A DNA stretch of 64,000 nt from Paraburkholderia sp041321145 (GCF_041321145.1 NZ_JBGGWA010000006.1:1-64000); one strand, 5' to 3'; positions 25,125 through 34,330 are shown, numbered from the stretch's first letter. Notes: generated from the letters alone by a model not told the origin. Translations and numbers: made by a program.

Positions 25125-26786
25125 TCAGTAATGCGCTTCCATGCTCGGCGATTGCACTTGCCCGGCCGGCCGGTCGCCCGCGCGGGCATCCTCGAGGATC
25201 ATGCTGGACGCCTTTTCGGCGACCATCACGATCGGTACGTTGGTGTTGCCGGAGACGAGCGTCGGCATGATCGAACAGTCGACCACCCGCAATCCTTGTG
25301 TGCCATACACGCGCAATCGTTCGTCGACCACCGCGCCCGGATCGCTCGCGACGCCCATCTTCGCCGTGCCCGACGGATGAAAAATCGTCTGGCCGTATTC
25401 GCGGCAAAAATGCAGCAATTCGTCGTCGCTTTGCGCGTCCCGGCCAGGGCGCACTTCACGTTTCATCAGGGAGGCCATGGGCTCCGTGGCGGCGACGCGG
25501 CGCGCGAAACGCACACCCGCGACCGTCGTGCGGCGGTCGAGATCGGTCGCCAGATAATTCGGCTGGATCGACGGGGCGTCGCGCATGTCGCCCGTGCGGA
25601 TTCGCACACTGCCGCGCGACTCCGGCCGCAACTGGCAGATCGAATAGGTGCAGCCTGGAAACGCGTGGACATCACCGCCCGCGGTGTCGGCCGAGAGCGT
25701 GGAGAAGTGGAACTGGATGTCGGGCGTTTTCGCCTCATCCGGCAAGGCGCGGCAGAACATGCCGCCCTGATTGATGCCGACGGAAAGCGGCCCTTCGCGA
25801 AACAGCGCCCATTGCAGACCCATCTTCGCGCGGCCCGTCCAGGAGTGCAGCAAGTCGTTCGTCGTGATCGGCCGCGTCACTTCATAGGTCAGGCGTACCT
25901 GCAGGTGGTCCTGCAGATTTTCGCCAACGCCGGCCCGATTGGCGACCACCGGAATACCCAACTCATTGAGCAAGGTCGCCGGCCCGACGCCCGACACCTG
26001 CAGCAATTGCGGCGACTGCAGCGCGCCTGCCGTCAGCACCACCTCGCGGTGCGCGCGCACTTCGTGCACCTTGCCGTGTTGCACATAGCGAATACCCGTG
26101 GCACGCGTGCCTTCGAAGAGAATCTTCGACGCCAGCGCGTCGGTCTCGATCCGCAGATTAGGACGGCGGCGCGCGGGTTTCAGGTAAGCGACGGCGGTCG
26201 AACAACGCCAGCCATGCCGCGTGGTCAGCTGGTAGTAGCCGACCCCTTCCTGATCGCCCTGATTGAAGTCGTCGACCGTTGGAACGCCCAGGCGATTCGA
26301 CGCGGCGATGAACGCATCCACGAGTTCGTGGCGCTGCTTGATCGTGGAGGCCCACAGCGGGCCGTCCACGCCACGCGTCGGCGACGCGCCGAGCTCGTTA
26401 TGTTCGAGCTGCCGGAAGTAAGGCAAGCATTCCTTCCAGCTCCAGCCACGATTGCCGAGCGCGGCCCACTGGTCGTAATCCTCTTTTTGACCGCGAATGT
26501 AGATCAGCCCGTTGATGGAACTGCAGCCGCCCAACGTGCGCCCGCGCGGCCAGTAGAGCTTGCGATCGTGCATGTTCGGATCCGGGTCGGTGTAAAAGCC
26601 CCAGTTGTAGACCGGATGAAACATGGTTTTGCCATAACCGATCGGGATATGGATCCACAGAAAGCGGTCGGGCGGACCGGCTTCGAGCAGACATACCGAG
26701 TAGCGGCCATTCTCAGAGAGGCGGTTGGCCAGTACACAGCCGGCCGACCCTGCGCCGACGACCACGTAGTCGAAACTCCGTACCAT
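25125..26786 (-). CDS. iseJ: GMC-family flavoprotein oxidoreductase, candidate isethionate dehydrogenase
   Basis: 553 residues. The FAD-binding start is FDYVVVGAGSAGCVLANRL, the GMC signature is PRGRTLGGCSSINGLIYIRG, the second signature is GALQSPQLLQVSGVG, and the active-site histidine lies in IFHPSGTAKMG with SGNTNVPIVMVAEKA behind. ATG 26786 is preferred over ATG 26804 because GGAGACAGCA precedes it. Closest by appearance to choline/alcohol dehydrogenases. IseJ of C. necator is such a membrane-associated enzyme and oxidises isethionate to sulfoacetaldehyde. With xsc-pta, an MHS carrier and an IclR gene around it, that role fits well. Choline or another alcohol is the alternative; no betaine aldehyde gene adjoins. 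Confidence 0.7.
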   Translation of the reverse strand: MVRSFDYVVVGAGSAGCVLANRLSENGRYSVCLLEAGPPDRFLWIHIPIGYGKTMFHPVYNWGFYTDPDPNMHDRKLYWPRGRTLGGCSSINGLIYIRGQKEDYDQWAALGNRGWSWKECLPYFRQLEHNELGASPTRGVDGPLWASTIKQRHELVDAFIAASNRLGVPTVDDFNQGDQEGVGYYQLTTRHGWRCSTAVAYLKPARRRPNLRIETDALASKILFEGTRATGIRYVQHGKVHEVRAHREVVLTAGALQSPQLLQVSGVGPATLLNELGIPVVANRAGVGENLQDHLQVRLTYEVTRPITTNDLLHSWTGRAKMGLQWALFREGPLSVGINQGGMFCRALPDEAKTPDIQFHFSTLSADTAGGDVHAFPGCTYSICQLRPESRGSVRIRTGDMRDAPSIQPNYLATDLDRRTTVAGVRFARRVAATEPMASLMKREVRPGRDAQSDDELLHFCREYGQTIFHPSGTAKMGVASDPGAVVDERLRVYGTQGLRVVDCSIMPTLVSGNTNVPIVMVAEKASSMILEDARAGDRPAGQVQSPSMEAHY

Positions 26787-26822
26787 TGCTGTCTCCGTAC
26801 TCATGCCTTTGTTTTTAAAAAT

Positions 26823-26866
26823 GGATCATTTCGTACCAATTTATTGGATGAGCATTTCGACTTCAA
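26823..26866 (-). promoter_or_regulatory. promoter and operator-like site S4 of the GMC oxidoreductase
   Basis: Read on the minus strand: TTGAAG (26866-26861), 17 bases, TAAATT (26843-26838), and at once the site TGGTACGAAATGATCC (26838-26823). The site belongs to the same family as S1-S3 and overlaps the end of the -10 box. Another partial copy, CGGTACGAAAACCGAC, is at 26893-26908 near the divergent IclR gene. Confidence 0.58.
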
Positions 26867-27005
26867 GGAAATCCGGTTACGATTGAATAATCCGGTACGA
26901 AAACCGACTTTTTCGTTTCACTATTCAATCTGTCCGCACGCGTTCCTCCGGGTTGTCACCGATCCGTTCGGGCTGCATTCACCTTCATCCGCCTCGGGAA
27001 GGACA

Positions 27006-27848
27006 ATGAGAGACACCACGCCTCGCCCCTCACCTGCTCAAGAGCCCGCCGACGACACCCGCGTCCTGCGCGCGCTCAGCGTGCTGGAACAACTCGCGTC
27101 CGCCGGACAACCGTCTTCACTCTCGCAGTTGTCCTCACGTCTGCAGATTCCGAAGGCGACCTTGATGCGCCTGATCGAGTCGCTCGAAGCACGCGGTTAC
27201 GTCACGCACATGCCGGACTCGCGCGGGGCCGATCGCGCCATTGCGCTCGGGCCACGCGCCGCGCAACTCGCCCTGACCACGCTCTCGAACAGCACGTTCA
27301 CGCGGGCGTGCCGTTCATTGCTGCGCACGCTCGTGGATATGCTCGGCGAGACCTGCAATCTCACCGTACTCGACGGCGATACCGTGCTGTACGTCGAGCG
27401 GGTCGAGACGAGCGAACCCTTGCGCCTGCATATGCAGCCGGGCACGCGGGTACCGCTGCATTGCACCGCCAGCGGCAAACTGTTTCTTTCGCAGATGACG
27501 GCGGCCGAACGTGGACTCGTCATCAGGCGGTTGCCGCTCAAATCGATGACGTATCGCACCCTGACCGATATCGACTTGCTGGAAGCGGAGCTCGACCGCC
27601 TCGCCACGCGCGGCGTCGGCGTCGACAACGAGGAGTTCGTGCGCGGGATGGTGGCGGTCGCGGTACCGGTGCGCAACGTCGAGGATGGCCGGGTGCTCGC
27701 AGCGCTAGCGGTGCATTCACCCACGGCGCGTTCCAGTCTGGAAGATCTGTTGAAAGCGGTGCCGAAGCTCAAGGAAATTGCGGTGCGCATCGGACCGCTG
27801 CTTCAGCCTGCCACGACGGGAGCCGTGGCGGCGGCCGCGTCGAAGTAG
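27006..27848 (+). CDS. third IclR-family regulator, candidate regulator of the isethionate/xsc regulon
   Basis: 280 residues from ATG 27006, with GGAAGGAC just upstream. The winged helix holds LSQLSSRLQIPKATLMRLIE. The effector domain carries the same block as SauR and the 10209 gene: LGETCNLTVLDGDTVLYVER, PGTRVPLHCTASGKLFL, VDNEEFVRGMVAVAVPVR. It is divergent from the GMC oxidoreductase over 219 bases that contain sites S4 and S5. The recurrence of the site at xsc and the CobS-like gene makes this protein the most likely common regulator. A much longer open frame running into it from 24822 is not real. Confidence 0.82.
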   Translation: MRDTTPRPSPAQEPADDTRVLRALSVLEQLASAGQPSSLSQLSSRLQIPKATLMRLIESLEARGYVTHMPDSRGADRAIALGPRAAQLALTTLSNSTFTRACRSLLRTLVDMLGETCNLTVLDGDTVLYVERVETSEPLRLHMQPGTRVPLHCTASGKLFLSQMTAAERGLVIRRLPLKSMTYRTLTDIDLLEAELDRLATRGVGVDNEEFVRGMVAVAVPVRNVEDGRVLAALAVHSPTARSSLEDLLKAVPKLKEIAVRIGPLLQPATTGAVAAAASK

Positions 27849-27946
27849 CGAGACTGCGTCGGCGCGGCCTGCAACCTATCGTTGCAGCGCAGCGGCTGTC
27901 GCGAGGGACACCTGCTGCACTGCAAATAGCTCGCGTACGGCAGCCT

Positions 27947-29377
27947 TCAATTCGTGTTGGGCCGATAGTCCACGAATTCCGGTTCAGTTGAAGCCGTGCC
28001 GCTTTTCCGGGCCCGCCACGCATATGCCACGAGCAGCACGCCGAGACTCACCACGCCGAGCCACAGCGGCGTGCGCTGATCCGGTATGAACGCCATGGCC
28101 ACCAGAATGCCGATCATGCCGACGATCGCGAAACAGGTCAGATACGGGTAGCACCACATCCTCACGCGCAGCGTCTCCGGCGCCTCGCGCTCGAGCCGGG
28201 CGCGCAGCTTCAGTTGCGACACGGCAATCAGCACGTAGACGAAAATGGCCACCGTGCCGTATGAATTGACAAGGAATGCGAACACCGTGTCGGGCGATAC
28301 GTAAGACATGACGACCGACACATAGCCAAACAACGTGCCGACCAGGATCGCGCGAACGGGAACGCCGCGGCGATTGACCTTGGCGAGCGCAGCCGGCGCG
28401 TCGCCGTGGCGGGTCAGCGCAAAGATCATCCGCGACGCTGCGTAAAGACCGGAATTGAGCGCGGACAGCACCGCAGTCAGCACGATCGCATTCATGACGT
28501 TCGCCGCAGCCGGAATACCCATCGCGTCGAGCGCGCTCACATACGGCGTCGCCATTTTCGGCGAATCCCAGGGCACCAGCGCAACCACGAGCAGGATCGA
28601 GCCGACATAGAAAATCAGCACACGGGTGATCACCGAATTGGTGGCTTTGGCGACTGCCTTGACCGGCTCATGCGCTTCGGCGGCGGCAATCGTGACGATC
28701 TCGGCGCCGAAGTAAAAACCCGTCGCCGCGACGGCACCGCTCAAAACAGGGCCGATGCCCTTCGGCATCAGGCCGCCGTGCGCAAACAGCGTGGGCATCA
28801 CGGCGGTGGTATGCATCGACGCGGGCCACAGCCCCAGCACGTACAGACCGCCGAGGAACAGAAACACGATGATCGCCGCCACCTTGATGGACGCGAACCA
28901 GAACTCGAATTCCCCGTAGCTGCCCACCGAGATCAGGTTGGTCGCGGTCAACACCACCAGCAACACGAGACTGATCGCCCACGCCGGCGTATCCGGCAGC
29001 CAGAATTGAACCAGCTTCGCACCGGCCACCGCCTCGACGGCCACGACAATGACCCAGAAATACCAGTACATCCAGCCAGTCAGAAAGCCGGCCAGTTTTC
29101 CCGGCCCGCGCTTGCCGGCAAAGGCGAGGCGCGCATATTCGTAAAACGAGCCCACCGCCGGCATGGCACACGCCATTTCTCCCAGCATGCGCATGACGAG
29201 CACGATCAGGCCGCCGGTAATCAGAAACGACAGCACCGCCGCCGGGCCGGCCTGCCGGACCACGACGCCGCTGCCGACAAACAGGCCCGCGCCGATCACG
29301 CCGCCTAGCGCGATCATGGTCATGTGGCGCTCCTTGAGGCCGGTCTTCAGTTCACTTTTATTCATCGATACTTGCAT
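27947..29377 (-). CDS. APC-superfamily amino acid permease, GabP/AnsP-type
   Basis: 476 residues, 12 predicted membrane helices. The N-terminal family motif is LKERHMTMIALGGVIGAGLFVGSG; others are MRMLGEMACAMPAVGSFYEYA, FYFGAEIVTIAAAEAHEPVKA and SALNSGLYAASRMIFALTRHG. GGAGGTGAC directly precedes ATG 29377. Such permeases import GABA or neutral amino acids with protons. It is on the same strand as, and 240 bases downstream of, an FAD amine oxidase gene, suggesting uptake of that enzyme's amine substrate. The exact substrate is undetermined. Confidence 0.85.
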   Translation of the reverse strand: MQVSMNKSELKTGLKERHMTMIALGGVIGAGLFVGSGVVVRQAGPAAVLSFLITGGLIVLVMRMLGEMACAMPAVGSFYEYARLAFAGKRGPGKLAGFLTGWMYWYFWVIVVAVEAVAGAKLVQFWLPDTPAWAISLVLLVVLTATNLISVGSYGEFEFWFASIKVAAIIVFLFLGGLYVLGLWPASMHTTAVMPTLFAHGGLMPKGIGPVLSGAVAATGFYFGAEIVTIAAAEAHEPVKAVAKATNSVITRVLIFYVGSILLVVALVPWDSPKMATPYVSALDAMGIPAAANVMNAIVLTAVLSALNSGLYAASRMIFALTRHGDAPAALAKVNRRGVPVRAILVGTLFGYVSVVMSYVSPDTVFAFLVNSYGTVAIFVYVLIAVSQLKLRARLEREAPETLRVRMWCYPYLTCFAIVGMIGILVAMAFIPDQRTPLWLGVVSLGVLLVAYAWRARKSGTASTEPEFVDYRPNTN

Positions 29378-29618
29378 GTCACCTCCACATCCTGTTGATG
29401 CCGGTGCCGATTGTGCGGGATTGCGGACGCGGTTGCGTGCATTCCCGGCACCTGGGCGCCGGCAATTCGGATCGAGCGAGGGCGCTTGCGCGCCTCGCTG
29501 CATCGTGTTTTATCTCATGACTTAATGCGCAGACCTGTCCGGCTGCGCAGCGCCGTGCGCGTGAGGCACGACGACTGGCGAATGACGTGCCGCGGGTGAC
29601 GCGGCACGCAGAGCGCGC

Positions 29619-31034
29619 TTAAGGTTTCTCGTCGCGCCGGAAATACAACTGGTAGAGCATCCGTTGTCCGATGCGGCGGAACGGTGCGAACGGATGGCCG
29701 GGCAACGGAGAAGTGAAGATCGGCAGCGTCTGCTTCGAACCCTTACCCGCTATCCGTTCGGCGAGCCGGCGCCCCGCCTGCTGCGAATATGACACGCCAT
29801 TGCCGCCGTAGCCCAGTGCGTAAAACACCGACTGCTTCGGATCCGGCTGACACACGCGCGGCATCATGTCGTGGCTCACATCCACCCAGCCCCACCACGA
29901 ATAGTCGATCTGAACACCGCGCAACGCCGGAAACTTGCGGCCCATCCCTTCGATGAGCAACTCGTAATGGCGCGGATTCGGTGCATCGGCTCCGGTGATC
30001 GCGCTCCGGCTGCCGATCTGCAGCCGATTGTCCGGCAGGAACCGATAGTAGAAACGCAAGGTGCGCGTATCGGTGAGCACCTGCGTCGTTCGAAAATTGC
30101 AGGCGGCGATTTCCTGCTGCGTGAGCGGACGCGTCACCATCGAATTCGACAGGATCGGCATCACCCGGCTTCTCAGCGAAGGATGGAGGTTCTGCGCCGT
30201 ATAGGCACCGGTCGCAATGCCCACGGACCGAGCCCGCACGACGCCGCCCGGCGTACGTAGATGGTGAATGCCGTTGATGGTTTCCCAGCCGATCACGGGG
30301 CTCGCCGGATGAACTCGCGCGCCCGCTTCGCGCGCCAGCCGCAGATAGCCATACGCGAGTTTCAACGCGTGAATGCCGATACCCTCGGGTTCGTGGAGCG
30401 CGCCGGCCGCCTCGCAATCGTTGACGTACTCGCGGCGGAACGTGGCCTGGTCGATGAGTTCGGACGGGTAACCGAAAACGTCTTTCCAGACTTTGGCTTC
30501 GGCGGCGAGTTTAGCCATCATGCGGGGCCGGTGCGCAATCAGAAAGTGTCCGCCTGGCTGCGGATCGCAATCGATTTCGGCCACCAGCGACTTGAAGTTG
30601 TCGAACCCTTCCTGAATCTCGTCGTGCATTTTCAACGCGACGTCTTTACCCCAACGCTCGATCCATTGGGAACGCGACAGACGTCCCGACGCATTCTGCC
30701 CTTGTCCACCATTGCGGCTGCTGCAACCCCAACTGGTTTTGTTGGCCTCGAGCACCACGGCCTTGATGCCATGCTCGCGCGCGAGACACAGCGCTGTCGC
30801 GAGTCCCGTATACCCTCCGCCGATGATCGCCACGTCCACGTCGATGTCTTTCGTGATCGGACCATCGTCGGGCGGCGGCGTGCCGGCGGTCGCGGCCCAA
30901 TAGGTCGGCGCGTATTGCTTGCCGTGCCCCGGACCCGGCGAGACCAGCGGGTCGTATCTGGGGTCATACTGCGTCGCGCTGTCCCGCTCGGCGGACAGAC
31001 CTTCGCCGACCCGTGTGATGACACTGTGCTCCAT
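29619..31034 (-). CDS. DadA/PuuB-type FAD-dependent amine oxidoreductase
   Basis: 471 residues. The FAD Rossmann motif is VDVAIIGGGYTGLATALCLA, followed by SSRNGGQGQNASGRLSRSQW, which is typical of gamma-glutamylputrescine oxidase-like and glycine-oxidase-like proteins, and the C-terminal FAD contact ALGYGGNGVSYSQQAGRRLAE. GAGGAG precedes the ATG. It is 19 bases downstream of the NTF2-like gene, so the two are likely co-transcribed. It probably oxidatively deaminates a secondary amine or N-substituted amino acid and feeds electrons to oxygen or quinone; the substrate is not resolvable here. Confidence 0.82.
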   Translation of the reverse strand: MEHSVITRVGEGLSAERDSATQYDPRYDPLVSPGPGHGKQYAPTYWAATAGTPPPDDGPITKDIDVDVAIIGGGYTGLATALCLAREHGIKAVVLEANKTSWGCSSRNGGQGQNASGRLSRSQWIERWGKDVALKMHDEIQEGFDNFKSLVAEIDCDPQPGGHFLIAHRPRMMAKLAAEAKVWKDVFGYPSELIDQATFRREYVNDCEAAGALHEPEGIGIHALKLAYGYLRLAREAGARVHPASPVIGWETINGIHHLRTPGGVVRARSVGIATGAYTAQNLHPSLRSRVMPILSNSMVTRPLTQQEIAACNFRTTQVLTDTRTLRFYYRFLPDNRLQIGSRSAITGADAPNPRHYELLIEGMGRKFPALRGVQIDYSWWGWVDVSHDMMPRVCQPDPKQSVFYALGYGGNGVSYSQQAGRRLAERIAGKGSKQTLPIFTSPLPGHPFAPFRRIGQRMLYQLYFRRDEKP

Positions 31035-31053
31035 GAGAAGCTCCTCGTCGGCG

Positions 31054-31458
31054 TCAAACGTTCTGCTTCGGGCGTTCCTTGCGGAACGCGCGCTTGACTG
31101 CGATCAGACCATCGCGGAACTCGAAGAGATCGCATCCTTCCGCTTCGATGCGCCAGCCTTCCGCATGCGTACCCGTGAACACCCATTCGGACACACCGCG
31201 GTCGCCGATGACGTAATGACGGCCCTTTCCCCAATGCGCATCCGGGAAGGTCTTGAAGACCGTTTCGAATGCCGCACGCACCGCGTCGCGACCGATGAAC
31301 CGCGCACCATGGACTTCGCTTCCGCCGGCGGCGTCGAACACACAGTCTTCGGTCATGAAGCCCATCAGCGCGTTCGCATCGTGACGGTTGAACGCATCGG
31401 AAAATGCGGCGAGTGTGTCCGCGGTGACCTTTGATGCGGACGTTTCTGTTGTGGCCAT
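31054..31458 (-). CDS. NTF2/SnoaL-like small protein
   Basis: 134 residues with the cone-shaped NTF2-like fold pattern: an N-terminal helix (LAAFSDAFNRHDANALMGFM), TEDCVFDAAGG, GRDAVRAAFETVFKTFPDAHW and alternating beta strands ending in LFEFRDGLIAVKRAFRKER. Such proteins are small hydrolases, isomerases or ligand-binding partners. It is just upstream of the FAD oxidoreductase in the same direction, so it may act on that enzyme's product. No specific function is recognisable. Confidence 0.75.
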   Translation of the reverse strand: MATTETSASKVTADTLAAFSDAFNRHDANALMGFMTEDCVFDAAGGSEVHGARFIGRDAVRAAFETVFKTFPDAHWGKGRHYVIGDRGVSEWVFTGTHAEGWRIEAEGCDLFEFRDGLIAVKRAFRKERPKQNV

Positions 31459-31672
31459 GTATGTCTCCTGCTTTGTGAATTAGGTGAGATTCGTGAGGTT
31501 GCCCAGGCGGCGATCTCTCAGGGAAAAGTGTAGGTTTGGCGCCCACTCGACGGTAGGGCCAGTGCGCTGCTTTCGCCTGGTGCAGCCCGTGTTGGAGAAA
31601 GGCAGGCGTGAACGGCTCCGAAGCCGGCTCATCGGAACTTCGGATTCAGAACGATGCCGCGGCGCGCTCGTG

Positions 31673-32638
31673 TCAGTTCAGCGCGCGCGTGCTTTCAAGG
31701 CAGCGCTTTACCGCGCGCTCGTCTTCGCCGGTGAAACGGCCGATCAGGACGATCGTCGATTCGGCCTCTGCACGACCCGCAAATGGGGTGATCAGAATGC
31801 GGCCGCCCACCACGTGGAGTTCCTGAGGCGAGGCGTCGTGATCCAGCCAGACGATGCCCTTCGCTCTCAGCAGCGGCACAGAGAGGCTGCGAAACACATC
31901 CTTGAGCTTCTTCCTGTCGAGGCGGAAGTCCGATCGGAAGGAAAAACTGCAGATGTCCTGATGGCTATTGAGGCGTTCGGCCGCCGCGAGAGGCAGTCCC
32001 CCGGTGCGATGGCGAGGCGCGGCACTCGCGTCGAAGAGCAACGCCAGCGGTATGGATCCATTCGCCGACTCCAGCAGGATGGATGTGGTGGCAAGCGCCG
32101 ACGTCGCTTCCATTGCGGTGACTTTTTCCTGCTCTGTCACGAGATCGGTCTTGGTGAGCACGAGGGCCGTCGCGCCCGCGATCTGCCGGCGCACAATATC
32201 GCCGACGTACGGGTCGAGAAAGGTTGCGCCGATTCGCTCCGCGTCGACCGCCACGATGATCCCGTACAACCTGAAGGCCCGGTCGAGCAAGCCGATCTGC
32301 GCGATCTTCACCGGATCGGAAACGCCGCTGGCTTCGATGATCAACAGTTCGGGACGCTCGGGCCGCGCGCTGATTTTCACGAGCGCATCAACGAGGCGGC
32401 CGCCGATGGAGCAGCAGATGCAGCCGTTCTCGAGATTGATGACGTCGTCCGTGCGTTCGCGGATCAGCGCCGCGTCGATATTGATGTCGCCGAAATCGTT
32501 GACCAGCACGGCCACCCGGCGCTGCCCCGCATTCAGGAGCACATGGTTGAGCAAGGTCGTCTTGCCGGCGCCCAGATAGCCGCCGAGCACGACCAGCGCA
32601 ATGGGTGGCCGCACGCTCGCGGCCGCAGCGTCATTCAT
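31673..32638 (-). CDS. COG0523 (CobW/P47K) metal-chaperone-type GTPase
   Basis: 321 residues. The P-loop is GGYLGAGKTT (19-28), the metal motif is CICC (Cys73-Cys76) and the guanine motif is TKTD, followed by a C-terminal CobW_C domain. COG0523 proteins deliver Zn, Co or Fe to client enzymes. The ATG lies inside the 3' end of the amidohydrolase gene (8-base overlap), so translation is coupled and that metallohydrolase is the obvious client. It is not cobalamin CobW proper, as no cob genes adjoin. Zinc limitation control could not be seen; no Zur box was found by eye. Confidence 0.85.
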   Translation of the reverse strand: MNDAAAASVRPPIALVVLGGYLGAGKTTLLNHVLLNAGQRRVAVLVNDFGDINIDAALIRERTDDVINLENGCICCSIGGRLVDALVKISARPERPELLIIEASGVSDPVKIAQIGLLDRAFRLYGIIVAVDAERIGATFLDPYVGDIVRRQIAGATALVLTKTDLVTEQEKVTAMEATSALATTSILLESANGSIPLALLFDASAAPRHRTGGLPLAAAERLNSHQDICSFSFRSDFRLDRKKLKDVFRSLSVPLLRAKGIVWLDHDASPQELHVVGGRILITPFAGRAEAESTIVLIGRFTGEDERAVKRCLESTRALN

Positions 32639-34292
32639 TTTTTGCCGGCGACTGAAACACGCGGCCGCCCAGCACCGTGCCCCATACCTCGACGTCTTTC
32701 AACCGCTCAGGCGCGACCTCGCTCGGGTCGTCCGCCAGCACAGCGAAGTCCGCGAATTTGCCCACCTCGATACTGCCGATCAGATGGTCCATCTTGAGCG
32801 TATAGGCCGCGCCCAGCGTGATCGCGCGCAATGCGTCCGCCACGGGGATGCACTCGCTCGCGCCCAGCACACGGCCGGTGGCGGTCTTGCGCTGCACCGC
32901 GCACCAGGCGGTGAACAGCGGGCTCAATTGCGTGATCGGTGCGTCCGAATGAAAAGCAAAGGGAATGCCAAGGCGCCGCGCGGATTGCGCCGCGTTCATC
33001 CGGTTCGCCCGGTCGGGGCCCATGGTCTGCGCGTAATGGGCGTCGCCCCAGTAGTAGATATGGTTGGAGAAAAAGTTGATGCACATGCCGAGTTTCGCGG
33101 CGCGCGCCAACTGGCTGGCGTCGGCCATCTGACAGTGCTGCAGCGTATGGCGGTGATCGCTGCGCGGACAGGCGTCGAGCATCTTCTCGACGGCGTTCAA
33201 TACGACCTCGGTGGCTTCGTCGCCGTTGGTATGAATATGGAGTTGCAGCCCGGCGCGGTGAAACGGCGTGAACACCGCCTCCAACTGGCTTGGCGGAATC
33301 AGCCACAATCCGTTCGGCTGGCCGCCGACGTAACCCGGCCACTTCAGCCGCGCCGTGAAGCCCTGAATCGATCCATCGACAATGAATTTGACCGGGCCGA
33401 ACGTCAATTTTTCCGTGCTGTCGCGAATCGCCGACAGCACTTTTTCGACGCCGCCCTCGGGGCTTCGCTGCGGAGCGAACGCGGGCACGATTCTGACTGG
33501 ATACCGCAGGTCGGCCGTGACTTCGCGCAGGTTGCGATTGCCCAGCGCCGACAGATCGTTGACCAGATCCGTCGCGGTGGTCACGCCGGCGAGTTGCGCG
33601 ACCTTGCCGAAATTCCAGATGGCCTCTTTCTTTTCACTCGCCGCAATGGAAAGCTGGCTGCCGATCACCTCATACACCGGGAACATGGCGGCGAACTCCT
33701 GCAGCTCGCCAGTCGGCCGGCCATCTTTGTCTTTGTCGATCCCGTCGATGTCGGTGTCCTCGTCGATACCGGCGAGCGCCAGCATGGCGGTGTTGACGTT
33801 CATCAGATGCACACTCGCGTGCAGCACGACAATGGGCCGGGTGGTCGAAACGGTATCGAGTTCCTTGACCGACAAGCGGCTCGCACCGAAGAAAATCGGA
33901 TCGAACCCCCACGCGAGCAGCGGCGCCGCCGCGTCCGTCATGGCGCGTTGCGCAACGGCCAGCCGCTCGATCACCTCATCCAGCGTTCTCAGACCTCGCC
34001 ACAGCTTGCCGTCTGGACCGCGCCGGTCGTAGTAGCCGAGGTACACGGCGTCCCACATGGCGCCCTCCATCAGGTGGCAATGCCCTTCGACGAGACCCGG
34101 CATCAACACCTTGTCGCGGAACGTGTCGACGATCTCAACGTCGCCCCACTGACTAACCTGCTCCAGATCGCCGACGGAGAGAATTTTGCCGTCTCGCACG
34201 GCAACATGCGTGGCGTGCGGCTGGGCCGGATTCATCGTCAGAATCTTTCGGGCGACGAAGACGGTAATGGGACCTCGTTCAATCGGATTCAT
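32631..34292 (-). CDS. YtcJ-type metal-dependent amidohydrolase
   Basis: 553 residues. The N-terminal beta-sandwich is followed by the metal motif GLVEGHCHLMEGAM (HxH), the later metal-site histidines in HIHTNGDEA and HTLQHCQM, and the aspartate in FAFHSDAPITQ. The C-terminus ends GSIEVGKFADFAVLADDPSEV, common to amidohydrolase family 3. It likely hydrolyses an amide, N-formyl or cyclic amide. A GHCH motif is followed by a hydrophobic loop typical of YtcJ proteins with unknown substrates. It stands between an SSS symporter (38 bases upstream) and a metal chaperone, giving a transport-hydrolysis-metallation operon. Confidence 0.83.
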   Translation of the reverse strand: MNPIERGPITVFVARKILTMNPAQPHATHVAVRDGKILSVGDLEQVSQWGDVEIVDTFRDKVLMPGLVEGHCHLMEGAMWDAVYLGYYDRRGPDGKLWRGLRTLDEVIERLAVAQRAMTDAAAPLLAWGFDPIFFGASRLSVKELDTVSTTRPIVVLHASVHLMNVNTAMLALAGIDEDTDIDGIDKDKDGRPTGELQEFAAMFPVYEVIGSQLSIAASEKKEAIWNFGKVAQLAGVTTATDLVNDLSALGNRNLREVTADLRYPVRIVPAFAPQRSPEGGVEKVLSAIRDSTEKLTFGPVKFIVDGSIQGFTARLKWPGYVGGQPNGLWLIPPSQLEAVFTPFHRAGLQLHIHTNGDEATEVVLNAVEKMLDACPRSDHRHTLQHCQMADASQLARAAKLGMCINFFSNHIYYWGDAHYAQTMGPDRANRMNAAQSARRLGIPFAFHSDAPITQLSPLFTAWCAVQRKTATGRVLGASECIPVADALRAITLGAAYTLKMDHLIGSIEVGKFADFAVLADDPSEVAPERLKDVEVWGTVLGGRVFQSPAKNE

Positions 34293-34330
34293 ATATGAGT
34301 ATTCTTTGATTCAGGACGCTAACCGAACGG

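Noticed and set aside
24822..27848. 1008-residue open frame on the + strand
   Set aside because: Its first 2.1 kb is antisense to the GMC oxidoreductase and part of the MFS gene and has no domain pattern; only the last 280 codons from 27006 form a real IclR protein.
31673..32638. cobalamin biosynthesis CobW
   Set aside because: Has the general COG0523 motifs and overlaps an amidohydrolase gene, so a metal chaperone for that enzyme is more likely.
32601..34298. 565-residue plus-strand frame opposite the amidohydrolase
   Set aside because: The minus strand has metal-binding motifs and gene coupling; this frame has none.
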